Positions 44,426 through 53,870 of a stretch of DNA of 59,072 nucleotides are shown here, piece after piece. The notes below the pieces were generated by a model. That model was not told the DNA's origin. It was given only the letters and a program-made list of their open reading frames with translations, and made no database searches. This stretch comes from Streptomyces sp. RPT161 (GTDB lineage: Bacteria > Actinomycetota > Actinomycetes > Streptomycetales > Streptomycetaceae): positions 1-59,072 of the forward strand of contig NZ_JAPZVN010000032.1 in NCBI RefSeq assembly GCF_027533845.1, written 5' to 3'. The position numbers and the translations under genes are program-made. Every line of letters starts with the position of its first letter. Positions within the stretch are counted from its first letter, which is position 1.

Positions 44426-47206
44426 CTATCTGGCCTGTGATGCCAGCAGTCGCTCGATGTCGTCAGCCGCCGGGCCCGCGCCCAACTTCCGGTATGTGGC
44501 CAGTGCTTGACGCAGTGAGCCTGCGGCTTGAACGGACCTGTCGACCGCCCAGTCGCAGCGGCCGATGCCTTCCAGCGCCCGTGCTTCCTCCAGCGGGCAG
44601 CGGATGTCGCGGGCCAGAGTCAGCGCTCGCTCGAAGTGTCCGCGGGCGGCGGTCTGGTCACCGCAGGTGCGCAGCAGCGATCCCCAGTGGTTCAACACCT
44701 CAGCCTCGCCGTACCGGTCACCCAGCTCGCTCAGGATCTCCAGGCTGCGCTGGAACGCCTCCACAGCGCCGTCCCGGTTCCCGATGTTCCCGAGAGCCGC
44801 TCCAAGCTCGCTCAGCGAGGCGGCCTCGCCCCCGCGACTGCCCAGATCGCTATACGCGTCCAGGGCTTCTTCCAGCAGCCGGATCGCCTCCGTGGCGTTC
44901 CCGGAAACGCGCTCCAGTACCCCGAGATGACGGATACTGTTCGCCCGCCCGAACCGGTCGCCGAACTCGGTGAAGAGCTCCAGCGCCTGGGCATGAGCGT
45001 CCCGGGCACCGGCGAGATCACCGCTCAGCCGACGCACCACGCCCAACTCGTTGAATGCGTAAGCCTCGTGGTGCCGGTCGTCGAGCTCGCGGTAGATGTC
45101 CAACGCCTCGCGGTGCCGTCGGGCGGCTCGGTCGTACTCGCCCAAGCAGCAGTGCACCACGCCGAGGTCCCGCAGCGAGTTGGCCTCCCCGTACCGGTCG
45201 TTCAGCTCACGGTAGATCAACAGGGCTTCGCCCTGCGCCTCCACGGCTGCGTCGAACTGGCTTGTCTGCCGGCGCACCATGCCCAGGTCCGCGAGCGCGT
45301 TGGCTTGGCCGAGCCGGTCGCCGAGCTCACGGTAGATGGCCAGGGCCTCGCTCTGGGCTCGGGCCGCAGCCTCGTTGTCCGCGGTCAGGTACCAGACAAT
45401 GCCCACCTGGTTCAGGGCATCCGCCTTTCCGCGCCGGTCGCCGACCGTCTCATACTGTGTCACCGCCTCGTTGAGTGCCTCGGTCGCCTCGGGGTAAGCG
45501 GCCATACAGCGTCGTACGACTCCGAGTTCGGCCAGCGCACCGGCGAGCGCGCGCCGGTCGCCGGTGTGCCGAGCGGCTTCGGCTGCCGCCCGATGCAGGC
45601 CGACAGCCTGGTCCCACGGGCCGGCCTGCCGCAGGAAAGGCGCCATGGCCGCAGCCAGGCGAATCACCAGGTCGTGCAGGGCGAGGCTGTTCGCCTGCCG
45701 GATGCAGGCCAAAATGTTGGGCCGCTCGTTCTCCAGCCAACTCAGCGCCGCTGTACGCGTCTTCATGGGTGGGGTCTCCACCCGCGAGGCGGCATCCAGC
45801 GCGGGCGCCGTGACCGCGTCGCCGCGGACGATGTGCGTGTTCGCGGCGGCGAGCGCGGCCAGGTAGTAGGTACACACACGTTGGACGGCCTGAACGTGGT
45901 CCATGCTGTCTCCCTCGTCGGCGAGACCGCGGGCGTAGTCGCGTAAGAGGTCGTGAAGCCGGTAGCGGCCCCCTGGGTGTTCGTCGATCAGGTGGGCGTC
46001 GTAGAGCGCGTCCAGGTGGCGACGGGCCTGCGCCACCGGAACCAAGCAGAGTGCGGCCCCGACATACGCGTCGAGGTCCGTACCAGGGTAGAAGCCGAGG
46101 AACCGGAAGAAGCGCTGACGCTCCGGCGCGAGATCCCGACAGGACAGATCGAACGTCGCGGTGACCGTACCCTCCCCGGCGCGCAGTTCCCCCAGCCGAT
46201 CCCGGGCCGCCACCAGCCGCTCCCGCAGGTCCTCGGCACTCCAGGACGGATGGTGCCGCAGCCGCGCTGCCAGCAGCGACACCCCCAGCGGCAGGTATCC
46301 GCACAGCCGCACCAACTCCTCGAGCACACCCCGGTCGAGCGTGTCCGCCGACCGCCCGCTCAGCCGTACCAGCAGATCCACCGCGTGGTCCGGCGGCAGC
46401 GCATCCACCGGCAAGACCACCTCCTCCTGCGCCGCCAGCCGCCTGCGACTGGTCACCAGCACCAGACAGCCGCCGCCACCCGGAAGCAACGGCTCCAACT
46501 GCCGGTAGCTGACCGCATTGTCGAGGATGAGCAGCGCCTTCTTGTCCGCGAGCCGACTGCGCCACATCGCGGCCCGCGCCTCCGTGACCGCGCCCACGTC
46601 CTCACCGACCGGGATCTGCTGCGTCGGCACACCAGCAGCCGCCAATAACGAGGCCAGAGCCTCGTCAGCCTGCACCGGGCTGCGCCCCGACGTGTGCCCG
46701 TTGAGATTCACAAACAGCTGCCCGTCCGGAAACCGCTCCGAGAGCACATGCCCGGCGTGGACTGCGAAGGTGGTCTTCCCTACCCCCGCCATCCCGTCGA
46801 TCACATGAACAGGCAGCGCCTCACCCCTCTCCTGCGAGGCGGCCACCGACACCACCAGCCGCTCCAGCTCGGCAGACCGATCAGTGAACACCACGGAGTC
46901 GCGCGGCAGCGACCGCAGCACCAGCGCGGCACCCGGAGGGCCCGCGTCAACTTTCGGCCGGGGCGACGGCTCAGCACTCAACGTGGGCCCGCGGCTCTCG
47001 GACAACGCGGTCAGTAAAGCGGTTAAACCGACTGTTGCCACGCCGAGCACGACGAACGAGAACCAGGGGTGTCTTTGGATCCAGCCCAGCCATCCGGGCC
47101 AATGAGACTGGCTGGACACCGCGTTCGTGACGAGCCCCACGAGCATTGTCGTCAGCGCGCCACCACCGGCGACGACGGCGATAGCGATGCCCCGACGAAG
47201 CCTCAT
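44426..47206 (-). CDS. Membrane-anchored NB-ARC/TPR (STAND) protein
   Basis: This 926-aa protein has two N-terminal membrane helices (IAIAVVAGGGALTTMLVGLV; WFSFVVLGVATVGLTALL), a STAND-type ATPase with P-loop GMAGVGKT (138-145) and LLILDN as Walker B, and about eight to ten TPR units of the pattern ALAIYRELGDRLGQANALADLG. FxSxx-COOH peptide systems carry comparable TPR/ATPase proteins. It lies upstream of the WPWPL precursor on the same strand, so it may regulate or sense the peptide. Start chosen at ATG 47206; the extension to 47278 is less likely. Confidence 0.85.
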   Translation of the reverse strand: MRLRRGIAIAVVAGGGALTTMLVGLVTNAVSSQSHWPGWLGWIQRHPWFSFVVLGVATVGLTALLTALSESRGPTLSAEPSPRPKVDAGPPGAALVLRSLPRDSVVFTDRSAELERLVVSVAASQERGEALPVHVIDGMAGVGKTTFAVHAGHVLSERFPDGQLFVNLNGHTSGRSPVQADEALASLLAAAGVPTQQIPVGEDVGAVTEARAAMWRSRLADKKALLILDNAVSYRQLEPLLPGGGGCLVLVTSRRRLAAQEEVVLPVDALPPDHAVDLLVRLSGRSADTLDRGVLEELVRLCGYLPLGVSLLAARLRHHPSWSAEDLRERLVAARDRLGELRAGEGTVTATFDLSCRDLAPERQRFFRFLGFYPGTDLDAYVGAALCLVPVAQARRHLDALYDAHLIDEHPGGRYRLHDLLRDYARGLADEGDSMDHVQAVQRVCTYYLAALAAANTHIVRGDAVTAPALDAASRVETPPMKTRTAALSWLENERPNILACIRQANSLALHDLVIRLAAAMAPFLRQAGPWDQAVGLHRAAAEAARHTGDRRALAGALAELGVVRRCMAAYPEATEALNEAVTQYETVGDRRGKADALNQVGIVWYLTADNEAAARAQSEALAIYRELGDRLGQANALADLGMVRRQTSQFDAAVEAQGEALLIYRELNDRYGEANSLRDLGVVHCCLGEYDRAARRHREALDIYRELDDRHHEAYAFNELGVVRRLSGDLAGARDAHAQALELFTEFGDRFGRANSIRHLGVLERVSGNATEAIRLLEEALDAYSDLGSRGGEAASLSELGAALGNIGNRDGAVEAFQRSLEILSELGDRYGEAEVLNHWGSLLRTCGDQTAARGHFERALTLARDIRCPLEEARALEGIGRCDWAVDRSVQAAGSLRQALATYRKLGAGPAADDIERLLASQAR

Positions 47207-47547
47207 GCGCGCGCCGCCACGTTGGTCACGAGCCTGTTCGTGTCCGCTTGGCCGCCGTCTACCCGAGACAGCGCACATAGATCCGATCTGACCACGAAGG
47301 CCACCCCCCAGTACGACACCTCGTCCTCCAAGCGGACCAGCCTTCGCGGGGCTTGGTCAAGGTCGACGCCGAGGCGGGCCACCCGTCGACACACCATTGC
47401 GCATGAAGGACAACGAAGCCAACCACAGGACGTCGCGCCGGATCAGCAGATCTTCAGCCTTGCCTTTCGCTTGCGGGGCGAAGATGGCGCATGAGCTGTT
47501 GCAGCGCCGCCCAACCGGAGGCAGACGGGCTCTCGCCGAGGGGGTAG
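47207..47547. other. Intergenic, upstream of the NB-ARC gene
   Basis: About 340 bases with no convincing gene; the promoter of the NB-ARC/TPR gene should lie here. No palindrome stands out. Confidence 0.35.
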
Positions 47548-47679
47548 TGGCTTACCCCCGCCACCACCCTGACCCGGTGGTGGCGAGCCTGGACGGACAA
47601 GGACCCGCCTGCCGAACTCCAAGCCCTGCTGGACGCGGTCAGCACCGCGCACGGCCTTGATCTCTACCGCCCGGTTTAA
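47548..47679 (+). pseudogene. Gene-end scrap
   Basis: After an in-frame TAG, 43 codons read WLTPATTLTRWWRAWTDKDP and PAELQALLDAVSTAHGLDLY, RPV, stop at 47679. The composition is gene-like but no start precedes it, so it is probably the 3' end of a lost gene. The family is not recognised. Confidence 0.3.
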
Positions 47680-47835
47680 CGAACTACCGGTAGCCAGTGT
47701 GGGCGGACGATGGCGTGGAGGAGCTCCGAAGCTGTCCGACGCGATGTGTGTGGCCCGTCGAGCTGGTTAAGATCGCTCTCGGAGCCTGCTCCGGCCGCCG
47801 CGAACGACGACCACCTGGCCTCTCAGGAGTTGACA

Positions 47836-48066
47836 ATGGCGCTCTATGCGCGAGTCGAGAAGATGTCTGAGGACGACCAAGAAGTGCGCTATAAGTTCAC
47901 AGATATCCAGGAACGTGAGCGTGTACTTGTTCTCGACAAAGTAGCCGAAGTCACCCGTCCTGAAGACGACAACGAAGATGTCCTTTATCGTGCGGTCGCC
48001 ATGAAGGTGGCCGCTGCTTGGGTACGCGATGGCGTTGCCCCTGAAAGACTGCTCGTGCAGTCGTAG
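47836..48066 (+). CDS. Small acidic protein of unknown function
   Basis: ATG 47836 has AGGAG seven bases upstream and opens 76 codons: MALYARVEKMSEDDQEVRYK, FTDIQERERVLVLDKVAEVT and AAAWVRDGVAPERLLVQS. It is acidic and likely soluble. It precedes the WXG100-type genes by 270 bases; immunity or regulation is possible but unproven. The in-frame extension to 47710 has no ribosome site. Confidence 0.7.
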   Translation: MALYARVEKMSEDDQEVRYKFTDIQERERVLVLDKVAEVTRPEDDNEDVLYRAVAMKVAAAWVRDGVAPERLLVQS

Positions 48067-48339
48067 TTGAGTCGACAGGCCGCGCAGGGGGAGCGCAATG
48101 TGGCACCGAGGCGCAACTGGAGCACCAGGCCCTCTCCCAACCAGCGCGTCATCTTGGTAGCTCCGCGCCCTCCGTCAGGGCCCGGAGTAGCGAGGTTCCG
48201 GCTGACCTCAAGGTTGGCTGAGATGTGCCTCAAGGTGACACTGAGCTGGAATATAGACTTGATCTCTCTTGTGCCTGCGGCGAACTGAGCGCGCAGGTGG
48301 GCGAGTTGAGGCAGCACTCACACGGGGCGGGGAACCAGC

Positions 48340-48672
48340 GTGAAGTTCGACATGGGCAGCTCCACGCTGTCGACTTTGATCAAGGGCACCCAGGGGTCGA
48401 GTGAGGATCTGGGTTCGCTGATCAAGCAGTTGATCGCGGCGGCGCAGCCGTTGGAGGGGAAGTTCAACGGTGCGGGCAAGGCGGCGTTCGATGCGTTCAA
48501 GGCGCAGTCGGACCGGATCACGGCGGATTTGAACGGTTCGCTGGGTTCGATCTTGGGTGGGCAGAGTGGCATGAACAAGTCGTTCACTACGGGTGACACG
48601 CAGATGTCGGATGACGCGCGGTCGGCGATGGGTTCGGCGAACTTCGACGCGGCCCGGTTCTCCGGCCGCTGA
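48340..48672 (+). CDS. WXG100-like secreted small protein (first)
   Basis: This 110-aa protein has the size and helical-hairpin build of WXG100/ESAT-6-like T7SS substrates: two helices around EGKFNGAGKAAFDAFKAQSD, where F-N-G replaces W-x-G. The Gly/Ser-rich N terminus and lack of signal peptide fit. GTG 48340 follows a GGGGCGGGGA-like purine run. It is the first of four ordered genes leading to the polymorphic toxin, whose export or folding it may assist. Confidence 0.75.
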   Translation: MKFDMGSSTLSTLIKGTQGSSEDLGSLIKQLIAAAQPLEGKFNGAGKAAFDAFKAQSDRITADLNGSLGSILGGQSGMNKSFTTGDTQMSDDARSAMGSANFDAARFSGR

Positions 48673-48692
48673 GACACAGGGGGATTGGGTTC

Positions 48693-49001
48693 ATGGGTAA
48701 CGCTGATCGTCGTAGCTATGACACGGGTGCGTCCGCGGAGGCGCAGACGAATCTGGCGGGTGTGATCTCGCAGTTGGAGACGGTGATCAACGCGCGGGAC
48801 CAGCAGGTGAAGGCGGCGATGGCCGACTTTCAGGCTGATGGTGTCTCGGATGAGTACCACGGCAAGGAGCAGCGGTGGCACCGTGCGGCCAACGAGGTGC
48901 GGCAGATCATCCACCTGGTGCGGTCCACGCTGGAGAAGAACGACGGCACCGCGCAGCAGACCCTGCAGCGCGCGAAGGCCTCGGTCGACGCAATCGGCTG
49001 A
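48693..49001 (+). CDS. WXG100-like secreted small protein (second)
   Basis: This 102-aa protein is helical (EAQTNLAGVISQLETVINAR; EVRQIIHLVRSTLEKNDGTA) with a central turn DGVSDEYHGKEQRWH instead of W-x-G. It resembles the partner ESAT-6-like proteins found in pairs. ATG 48693 is the likely start, 20 bases after the previous stop. Together with the first it probably forms a heterodimer linked to a type VII-like secretion route. Confidence 0.72.
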   Translation: MGNADRRSYDTGASAEAQTNLAGVISQLETVINARDQQVKAAMADFQADGVSDEYHGKEQRWHRAANEVRQIIHLVRSTLEKNDGTAQQTLQRAKASVDAIG

Positions 49002-49055
49002 ACCCGAGACGGTACGCGGTTCAGCAGAAACGTTACGGGGAGGGGTGAGCACGGC

Positions 49056-49448
49056 TTGTCGCACGGGGACGGAAAGTGGGACATCGACCCGGCGGGGGTC
49101 AACAGCATCGTCACCAAGACTGCTCAGGCCGCCAAGGGCATGGAGGGCGATGCCAAGTCGTACGCCAAGCACCTGGAAGGCGCCGCGCACGCCGCTGGCA
49201 CTCTGACTGGCGAGGGCATCGATGGCGTCGGCCTGGTGGGCGTGGCGCTCGGCCAGTTCGCCCAATCCACCGAGGCATCGTTGAAGTACCTGTTTCAGCG
49301 CAGCGGCGCGTCACTGCAAGGCGCGGTGGATGCGACGAAGGACTACCTCAACGGCGACCTGGACATGGCTGCCGAAGCCCAGAAGAACGCCGTCCAGAAG
49401 TACCCCTCCCTTCCTCCGTACGTTCCTCCGCAGCAGGACAAGCAGTGA
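49056..49448 (+). CDS. DUF6507-like toxin-leading protein
   Basis: This 130-aa protein (LSHGDGKWDIDPAGVNSIVTK; EGIDGVGLVGVALGQFAQST; KNAVQKYPSLPPYVPPQQDK) resembles the Streptomyces DUF6507 proteins that precede T7SS-linked toxins. It starts at TTG 49056 after GGGGAGGGG. Its stop overlaps the toxin start (GTGA), so they are translated in series. A role as a chaperone or secretion adaptor is inference. Confidence 0.7.
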   Translation: MSHGDGKWDIDPAGVNSIVTKTAQAAKGMEGDAKSYAKHLEGAAHAAGTLTGEGIDGVGLVGVALGQFAQSTEASLKYLFQRSGASLQGAVDATKDYLNGDLDMAAEAQKNAVQKYPSLPPYVPPQQDKQ

Positions 49449-52400
49449 ATCTGATCGATCCCGACAAGATCCCGCAGTTCACCGGCAACCTCGACCAACT
49501 CGAGTCCGAAGCCTCGGGCTTGAAGACTGACGGCGGGAACATCACCAAGTCCGGCGGTGATGTGCACTCCACGTTCCAGGGGCTGTCCGCCTTCTATAGA
49601 GCACCCGAGGCGGAGCAGCTGTTCGCCACCACCAAGCCGGTGGCCGATGGCGCAAAGACCTTCGGCGACGACCTGGCCACCGTCGCCTCCGCACTGTCGG
49701 AGTACGCCAACGAGGTCCGCCCCATTGCGCAGAAGCTGAAGGACCTGCGCAGGCAGGCGGCGGATTTCCGCGCCCGCATCCAGGGCCACCCGCACTGGCG
49801 CTCCAACCAGCACAGCGTCGACGAACACAACAACCTTTGGCATGAAGTCAACGCCACGGTGTCGGCGTTCTGGGATGCCGAGCGCAAGGCAGCTGGCAAG
49901 ATTGAGTCGTTCTTCTGCGGGGTCGGATTCACTGCCAACGATGGATCCAACAAGCCGAACATGTACGGCTACACCGCGAGCCAGCTCAACCAGGCCAAAG
50001 AGCTGCCGTGGGGGCAGGCAGTCGAACAGACCTATCGCTGGAACAGCCTCGGCAGCGTACTGGGTAGTCTCGGCCACTACGCGAAAGTCGGTGTGTGGGA
50101 CGGCTTCATCGTCGACGGCGTCTGGGGTGGTCTCAAGGGCCTCGGCCATCTGGTCAACGTCTTTGACCCGCACACCTTCTGCCAGTCCTGGGCAGGGCTG
50201 GGCGATGTGACGGTCGGCTTCCTGTCCAAGGCCATCCCTAATCTCCCTGCCGCCGCTAACAGCCTCGCCAACGGGATGGCGCCCGGCACCGGAGCGGGCC
50301 TTCCCACCGGCGAGGTCCCGCAGTGGATGCAGCGCGACCAGAAGGCAGCTGACGCCTTCGCCAGGAGCTTCGTCGCCTGGGATGAGTGGAAGACCAACCC
50401 CGTCCGCGCCGCCGGTTCGACCGTCTTCAACGTCGGCACCCTTGCCGCCGGCCCCCTCACCAAGATCGGGGAAGCCGAGGAGGCCGGGCGCTTCGCCGCG
50501 GCTGCCAAGGCCGCTGGCGCCCTCGGTAAGGCTGGACGTCTCGTCGACCCGATGACGTACGTCGCCAAGGCTGTGGGCACAGCGGCCGGCAAGCTGCCGA
50601 AGCTCTCCGACATCGCCGCCGCCCTGGACAGCCTCAAGACCGGCGACATCCATGGCCTCGATGACCTCTCGAAGCTCCACGGTGTCGAACTTCCCGACGG
50701 TGCGACGAAGTTCTCCGACGGCTCCGTCCTCCACAACGGAGAGTGGCACTTCCCCGACGGCACAGTGATCGAGGCGCACGGCGCCAACGAACTCGTCGTC
50801 TCCCACGTGGGACACGACACCCCTCTCACCGTAGAGCACGTCACCACGCACGCGCCCGGGAACGTGAGCCACGATCTGGCGGATCCATCAGCCCACCACT
50901 CCCACGAAGCAGCGCACAGCGCCGGGACCCACGCCGACCACGCGCTTCCTGGCCCGGCTGACCACAGTGGCCACGCCGCCCCTACCGACCCATGGATCGG
51001 CCACGACCACCCGCAAACCGACGGCATCGCCCTCCTGCCAGGACAAACAGGCGGCTCCATCCGCCCTCCGGACGACGGCACCTTCCGCAGTTGGATGAAG
51101 ACGGAGAAGTGGGCCAACGACGCCTACACCTCCATCCGAGGGACCGACGACGTTCCCAGCATGGCCGCAGCGCTCCACGACGTTGAGCGCCTGGACGGCA
51201 CGCACGGCTTCTCGACGGAAGAACTCAATGCCATCAAGCACCACATCTTCGAAGAGGAGCACCCCCTCGAATCAGTCGATGGCGGCATTGTGCATGCGCG
51301 CTATGACGCCAACCCAGACATGGCCGAGGCATGGATCCGGCTGCGCTCCGGACAGCACACACCCGCGGATGTCCTGCTACTGGAGCACGAACTCGCCGAA
51401 CACCGGTACTACGTCGCCCACCCGGGAGCGCCGTACACCGAGGCGCACGCTGCCGCCACCAAGGTGGCGGACTGGAGCACACACCGAGAGCCTCCCGCGC
51501 GGGAGGACTACTCCGCCCCGTTCTCCACGGACGATCTCGGCCACACCGACGCGGGCTCCTCACCGCACGCCCCGCACGCACCTCCACACGCCGTCACACA
51601 CGAGCACATGGAGCCTCCCGGCACCACTGACGGCCACGCTGCGCCGGGTGAAGTCGGCTCGCACGGCGGAAACTACGGCGGCATCCACCTTCCGCCCGAC
51701 GAGCCCCCCCGCAGCAACCTGGTCGACGGCTCCTGGGAAGGGCCCAACGGCCTCACGCTGAGCCCAGAAGCCAATGCCGCAACGCACCAGTTCCTGGACC
51801 GGGCCGTCTCCACCGAGCCTCACATCACTGAGGCGGTGCAGTCGATCGCGCACGACGTGGACCACGCCAAGCTCAACGGGCTCGAATACCGGTTGAAGGG
51901 CGGGGACTCCCTCAAGCGCAAGATCGCCACGGCGATGCTGGAAAACCCCGAGCTCACCCCGGAAGGCGCGCTGGCCCGGATCAAGGACTCGCTGCGCTAC
52001 ACCGTCGAAATCCCCAGCGAAAACTACACGCACGGCGTCCAGCACGCCGTTGACGACCTTCGCTCTCGTGGTTTTGAAAACGTCACCTTCAAGAACACTT
52101 GGGAGAGTTCAGGCTACAAGGGGATCAACTCGACCTGGCGCGACCCGTCTACGGGCCAGATGTTCGAGGTGCAGTTCCACACGCCGGAGAGCTTCACGGC
52201 GAAGATGGACACGCACGTGCTCTACGAGCGGGAACGACTGCCCGGTACCTCGGCTGACGAGATCGCTGCGATCAAGGCACAGCAGCATGAGCTGTTCGGC
52301 CGTGTCCCGGTTCCGCCGCATGCCGACACGATCCATTTGGACCACGCTGGGCATGATGCGGGCACCTCCGCGGCCCATGAGCGCCATAGCACCGCCCTGC

Positions 52401-53182
52401 CGACCCACCGCGAAGATTCAGGACCTCCCCATACCGAGCACACGCCTCACGACGGCCAAGGAGACCACGGCCACACGGGCGGATCTGATCACGCCACTGC
52501 AGATCACCGTCTGTACGGCGACGGCCCTGCAGATCCCCAGCTCAATGCCGCGGAGCTGGAAGGAAAGACGATCGGTGACCGGCACGGCGTCGACATCAAT
52601 TACACAGCGAACGCTATCTCGCCTGAAGTTGCCAGAGATATCAACAAGGCAATGGACGCGCTTTCCTCGGAGTATCCGGCAACCTTCAAAGGCCTAGAAG
52701 TAGTACACACCATCCCCGCTGGCGAGGACTCGGTGTTGGCGTACGCCATCCTGCACGATGGCGGGCCGGAGGTGCGGGGAATCTATCTGGATTCCGGGGA
52801 TTTTGCGGACTACGGTGAGCGGATGAGGCTTGGCGCGGAAGAGGAGGCAGCCAACTGGACCGTGCCCGGCGGAGGGTCCGTACAAGGGATCTTCTACCAT
52901 GAGTTCGGCCACCACTTGGCCCAGCAAATCTTCGACTCGCCAGCCGCGAACCAGGAGCTTGAGCATAGGATTTCGGAGGCTATAGGTCGGCCGTACGACT
53001 CTAGTAGCGAGCCGCACGACCCCATCACCGAGAGTGAAGTCGCCCTGCTGGTCTCTGACTACGGTGCGACAGACCCGCATGAGATGATGGCCGAACTGTT
53101 CACGGAGTACAAACTCGCCCCCAGCCCCCGCCCGCTCGCCGTCAGCATTGGGCAGATGATCGACAAGTACCTCAAACCCTAG
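49445..53182 (+). CDS. Large polymorphic toxin with three catalytic-looking modules
   Basis: This 1245-aa protein starts at GTG 49445; the long upstream extension (to 49076) runs antiparallel to no gene but overlaps DUF6507 out of frame and is rejected. Residues 1-180 are helical as in T7SS-linked toxins. Then, in order: a His-rich linker; a module with EHELAEHRYYVAHPGAPYTEAHA (about 647-670); a RelA/SpoT-synthetase-like module (GGDSLKRKI about 815, SLRYTV, GYKGIN and FEVQFHT about 906); and a zincin module with HEFGHHLAQQ (His1152) and DPHEMMAELFTEY. Such toxins target rivals. Three modules in one chain is unusual. Confidence 0.8.
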   Translation: MNLIDPDKIPQFTGNLDQLESEASGLKTDGGNITKSGGDVHSTFQGLSAFYRAPEAEQLFATTKPVADGAKTFGDDLATVASALSEYANEVRPIAQKLKDLRRQAADFRARIQGHPHWRSNQHSVDEHNNLWHEVNATVSAFWDAERKAAGKIESFFCGVGFTANDGSNKPNMYGYTASQLNQAKELPWGQAVEQTYRWNSLGSVLGSLGHYAKVGVWDGFIVDGVWGGLKGLGHLVNVFDPHTFCQSWAGLGDVTVGFLSKAIPNLPAAANSLANGMAPGTGAGLPTGEVPQWMQRDQKAADAFARSFVAWDEWKTNPVRAAGSTVFNVGTLAAGPLTKIGEAEEAGRFAAAAKAAGALGKAGRLVDPMTYVAKAVGTAAGKLPKLSDIAAALDSLKTGDIHGLDDLSKLHGVELPDGATKFSDGSVLHNGEWHFPDGTVIEAHGANELVVSHVGHDTPLTVEHVTTHAPGNVSHDLADPSAHHSHEAAHSAGTHADHALPGPADHSGHAAPTDPWIGHDHPQTDGIALLPGQTGGSIRPPDDGTFRSWMKTEKWANDAYTSIRGTDDVPSMAAALHDVERLDGTHGFSTEELNAIKHHIFEEEHPLESVDGGIVHARYDANPDMAEAWIRLRSGQHTPADVLLLEHELAEHRYYVAHPGAPYTEAHAAATKVADWSTHREPPAREDYSAPFSTDDLGHTDAGSSPHAPHAPPHAVTHEHMEPPGTTDGHAAPGEVGSHGGNYGGIHLPPDEPPRSNLVDGSWEGPNGLTLSPEANAATHQFLDRAVSTEPHITEAVQSIAHDVDHAKLNGLEYRLKGGDSLKRKIATAMLENPELTPEGALARIKDSLRYTVEIPSENYTHGVQHAVDDLRSRGFENVTFKNTWESSGYKGINSTWRDPSTGQMFEVQFHTPESFTAKMDTHVLYERERLPGTSADEIAAIKAQQHELFGRVPVPPHADTIHLDHAGHDAGTSAAHERHSTALPTHREDSGPPHTEHTPHDGQGDHGHTGGSDHATADHRLYGDGPADPQLNAAELEGKTIGDRHGVDINYTANAISPEVARDINKAMDALSSEYPATFKGLEVVHTIPAGEDSVLAYAILHDGGPEVRGIYLDSGDFADYGERMRLGAEEEAANWTVPGGGSVQGIFYHEFGHHLAQQIFDSPAANQELEHRISEAIGRPYDSSSEPHDPITESEVALLVSDYGATDPHEMMAELFTEYKLAPSPRPLAVSIGQMIDKYLKP

Positions 53183-53198
53183 AAGGACTCCTGCCATA

Positions 53199-53756
53199 AT
53201 GCGCCGCACCCCTACGATTTGTGACGCCTGCTCGCACTTGCAGCGTCGGCTGAATCCAGATTCCCGCACGACAGCCGATCGTTACATCATGTCCTGCGCG
53301 GCATTTCCCGGCGGTATCCCCCGCGACATCCACCCCGGCGGTTACGACCACCGCAACCCCTATCCCGGAGATGGCGGAACGACCTTCGACTTGGCGGAGG
53401 GGAAGGAGAGGGTTCTCGCCGCGTACGAACGCTTGACTCCCGAGGAGCGCAAGCACCGGCAACCCTCCCAGGGGGGATCGGCGGAAGAGCTGACGAAGTA
53501 CTACGCGAGATTTAGCGAGGGCTTTTCTCGCAGCAACCCGAGTGGCGTCGTTCGACGCCGGATCAGTGGCGGCGTCGAACATGACGAGGCCTTCACACGA
53601 AACCTGCGCTGGGAGCCTACGCAGTACCTGAGGTTGTACGAGCTCGGACACAATGACGAAGACGAGCACGAGGAGATCACCGAGGCTGAGGCAAACGCCT
53701 TCGTCGAGAGGGTGACACGCAAGATCAAGGGCCTGCCCCCGGAGCAGACCACCTGA
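53199..53756 (+). CDS. Probable immunity protein of the polymorphic toxin
   Basis: This 185-aa protein lies 16 bases after the toxin stop. It has a CDACSHLQRRL start, then CAAFPGGIPRDIHPGGYDHR and PYPGDGGTTFDLA, a pattern seen in proteins next to toxins and phage genes. The Cys pair plus a later Cys may bind zinc. The C terminus is acidic (ELGHNDEDEHEEITEAEANA), fit to mask a basic toxin domain. Which of the three modules it neutralises is unknown. Confidence 0.65.
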   Translation: MRRTPTICDACSHLQRRLNPDSRTTADRYIMSCAAFPGGIPRDIHPGGYDHRNPYPGDGGTTFDLAEGKERVLAAYERLTPEERKHRQPSQGGSAEELTKYYARFSEGFSRSNPSGVVRRRISGGVEHDEAFTRNLRWEPTQYLRLYELGHNDEDEHEEITEAEANAFVERVTRKIKGLPPEQTT

Positions 53757-53870
53757 GTTCGGGCCGATCTTGCCGGATTCCGACAGTCAGCTGCTGGAGT
53801 CGGTGGCAGTACGCCGTCGACGGTTGTGGTTGCGCCGCCAAACCAGGCCGTACGCAGGTGAGGGGGAGGG

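Noticed and set aside
49076-49444. Upstream extension of the toxin frame
   Set aside because: It overlaps the DUF6507-like gene out of frame, and the GTGA overlap gives a better start.
49343-50872. 509-codon minus-strand frame opposite the toxin gene
   Set aside because: Shadow of the toxin frame; no ribosome site or family motif.
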